A DNA stretch of 6,340 nt from NCBI GenBank assembly GCA_008501785.1, contig QQUD01000340.1, positions 1-6,340 of the forward strand, in the 5' to 3' direction. This DNA comes from Chloroflexota bacterium. Lineage in GTDB: Bacteria > Chloroflexota > Anaerolineae > Promineifilales > Promineifilaceae. Positions within the stretch are counted from its first letter, which is position 1. Each line of letters begins with the position of its first letter. A program made the translations under genes and the position numbers. The notes beneath the pieces were generated by a model that had not been told where the DNA came from, made no database searches, and saw only the letters and a list, made by a program, of their open reading frames with translations. This document shows, one piece after another, positions 5,938-6,340 of this stretch.

Positions 5938-5980
5938 AAATTAGAGATTGAAGATTGAACGAGTCTCCAATCTCTAATTT
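5938..5980. terminator. Hairpin with tandem heptamers; possible terminator
   Basis: AAATTAGAGATTG (5938-5950) pairs perfectly with CAATCTCTAATTT (5968-5980). After one mismatch the stem continues for five more pairs (5952-5956 with 5962-5966, one a wobble), leaving a 5-nt loop. The left arm contains the perfect tandem heptamer GATTGAA GATTGAA (5946-5959). It begins 4 bases after the stop of the small beta-protein gene, the position of a terminator, but the stem is AT-rich and only a short T-run follows. It is equally well described as a short-word intergenic repeat like those at 341-414 and 4385-4449. Confidence 0.55.
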
Positions 5981-5985
5981 CTCTG

Positions 5986-6013
5986 TTGCCTCCAATTATC
6001 ATCGCTGTATACT
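5986..6013 (+). promoter_or_regulatory. Candidate promoter for a leaderless deaminase transcript
   Basis: TATACT (6008-6013, 5 of 6 matches to TATAAT) lies 16 bp after TTGCCT (5986-5991, 4 of 6 matches to TTGACA). Transcription would start about 6019-6021, at the ATG itself, and no Shine-Dalgarno is present between. Consensus match only. Confidence 0.45.
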
Positions 6014-6020
6014 CGTCTTC

Positions 6021-6340
6021 ATGACAAAAACAGCCCCGTTTTCAAATAAAAACATGCACTTTACGCTCAATTTGCCGGATTGGGCGATTACAGAATTGAA
6101 CGAACTACCGTCGATGCTGCCAACGCAGGAGGAACGGATGACGGCCGTTATCAATTTTGCCAATTTAAACGTCAAACACAACACGGGCGGCCCCTTTGCC
6201 GCAGGCGTGTTTGAGCGAGACACAGGCAAGTTGGTTGTGATTGGCGTCAATCGCGTGATGCCGTCCAACTGTTCATCGGCTCATGCAGAAGTGATGGCAA
6301 TTTCTTTGGCGCAGCAGTTGCTTGGCACCTACGACTTAGG
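6021..6340 (+). CDS. Guanine/cytidine deaminase family protein, N-terminal part (3' end outside window)
   Basis: The open frame from ATG 6021 runs 106 codons to the window edge with no stop. Residues NTGGPFAAGVFERDTGKLVVIGVNRVMPSNCSSAHAEVMAIS match the zinc-dependent nucleobase deaminase fold; the closest resemblance I can recall is Bacillus GuaD (GGPFGA...SNDPTAHAEVTAI). H88 and E90 of the HAE motif are the first zinc ligand and the proton-shuttling Glu. The second half-site (PCxxC) would lie downstream. About 50 residues precede the GGPF strand, longer than in GuaD, so ATG 6054 (residue 12) is an alternative start. Substrate (guanine, cytosine derivative or another) cannot be decided from this part. 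A promoter-like element ends 7 bases before the ATG. A near copy of the decamer is at 6140-6149. Confidence 0.88.
   Translation, partial: MTKTAPFSNKNMHFTLNLPDWAITELNELPSMLPTQEERMTAVINFANLNVKHNTGGPFAAGVFERDTGKLVVIGVNRVMPSNCSSAHAEVMAISLAQQLLGTYDL

Larger units (their letters stand above)
478..6149. repeat. Iterated palindrome AACGGCCGTT, scattered copies
   Basis: Exact copies lie at 1043-1052, 1487-1496, 3093-3102, 4691-4700 and 5544-5553. One-mismatch copies lie at 478-487, 1124-1133, 2678-2687, 2802-2811, 4151-4160 and 6140-6149. A given decamer is expected about 0.006 times in 6.3 kb of random sequence. Copies occur in all three codon phases (for example T-A-V, N-G-R and R-P) and once between genes, so protein sequence does not explain them. 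Confidence 0.85.

Overview
The window reads as about 6.3 kb of chromosome of moderate GC from a Chloroflexota-like bacterium, most plausibly an Anaerolineae relative. This is an inference from the Thr/Pro-rich 'TPTPLP' linker behind a lipoprotein signal on the trypsin-like protease, the Leloir gene cluster, and an iterated AACGGCCGTT palindrome. No marker gene settles the taxonomy. Every gene I can support lies on the + strand.

Layout: (1) 1-327 is the 3' end of galT. (2) 429-1583 is galK, about 100 bp downstream and separated by an octamer-based inverted repeat. (3) 1584-1909 is a gene-free spacer holding a perfect 24-bp-arm inverted repeat and a 74-nt element that can fold as a three-way junction. 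(4) 1910-2065 is a previously unlisted 51-codon candidate membrane microprotein whose stop overlaps (ATGA) the first possible start of an HtrA/Deg-type lipoprotein protease with one PDZ domain (2062-3243). (5) 3404-4384 is galE, preceded by a decayed hairpin. (6) After a heptamer-based inverted repeat comes 4466-5431, an uncharacterised protein with a transthyretin-like N-terminal beta domain and a papain-like C141/H243/N265 pattern. (7) 5581-5934 encodes a small, probably all-beta protein of unknown function behind a palindrome-rich leader. (8) 6021-6340 is the start of a zinc-dependent guanine/cytidine deaminase family gene, cut by the window end.

galT, galK and galE supply the Leloir route: galactose to galactose-1-phosphate, uridylyl exchange with UDP-glucose, and regeneration of UDP-glucose from UDP-galactose. 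galT-galK look like an operon. The protease gene and two repeat elements separate galE from them. The protease probably acts on the outer face of the membrane and has no obvious link to galactose use.

The most unusual content is outside the well-known genes: the iterated palindrome (5 exact and 6 one-mismatch copies), three intergenic hairpins each built from 7- or 8-bp tandem words, two apparent leaderless starts, the overlapping microprotein, and the cysteine-protease-like gene followed by the small beta protein. I see no CRISPR array, tRNA, rRNA or transposase gene.
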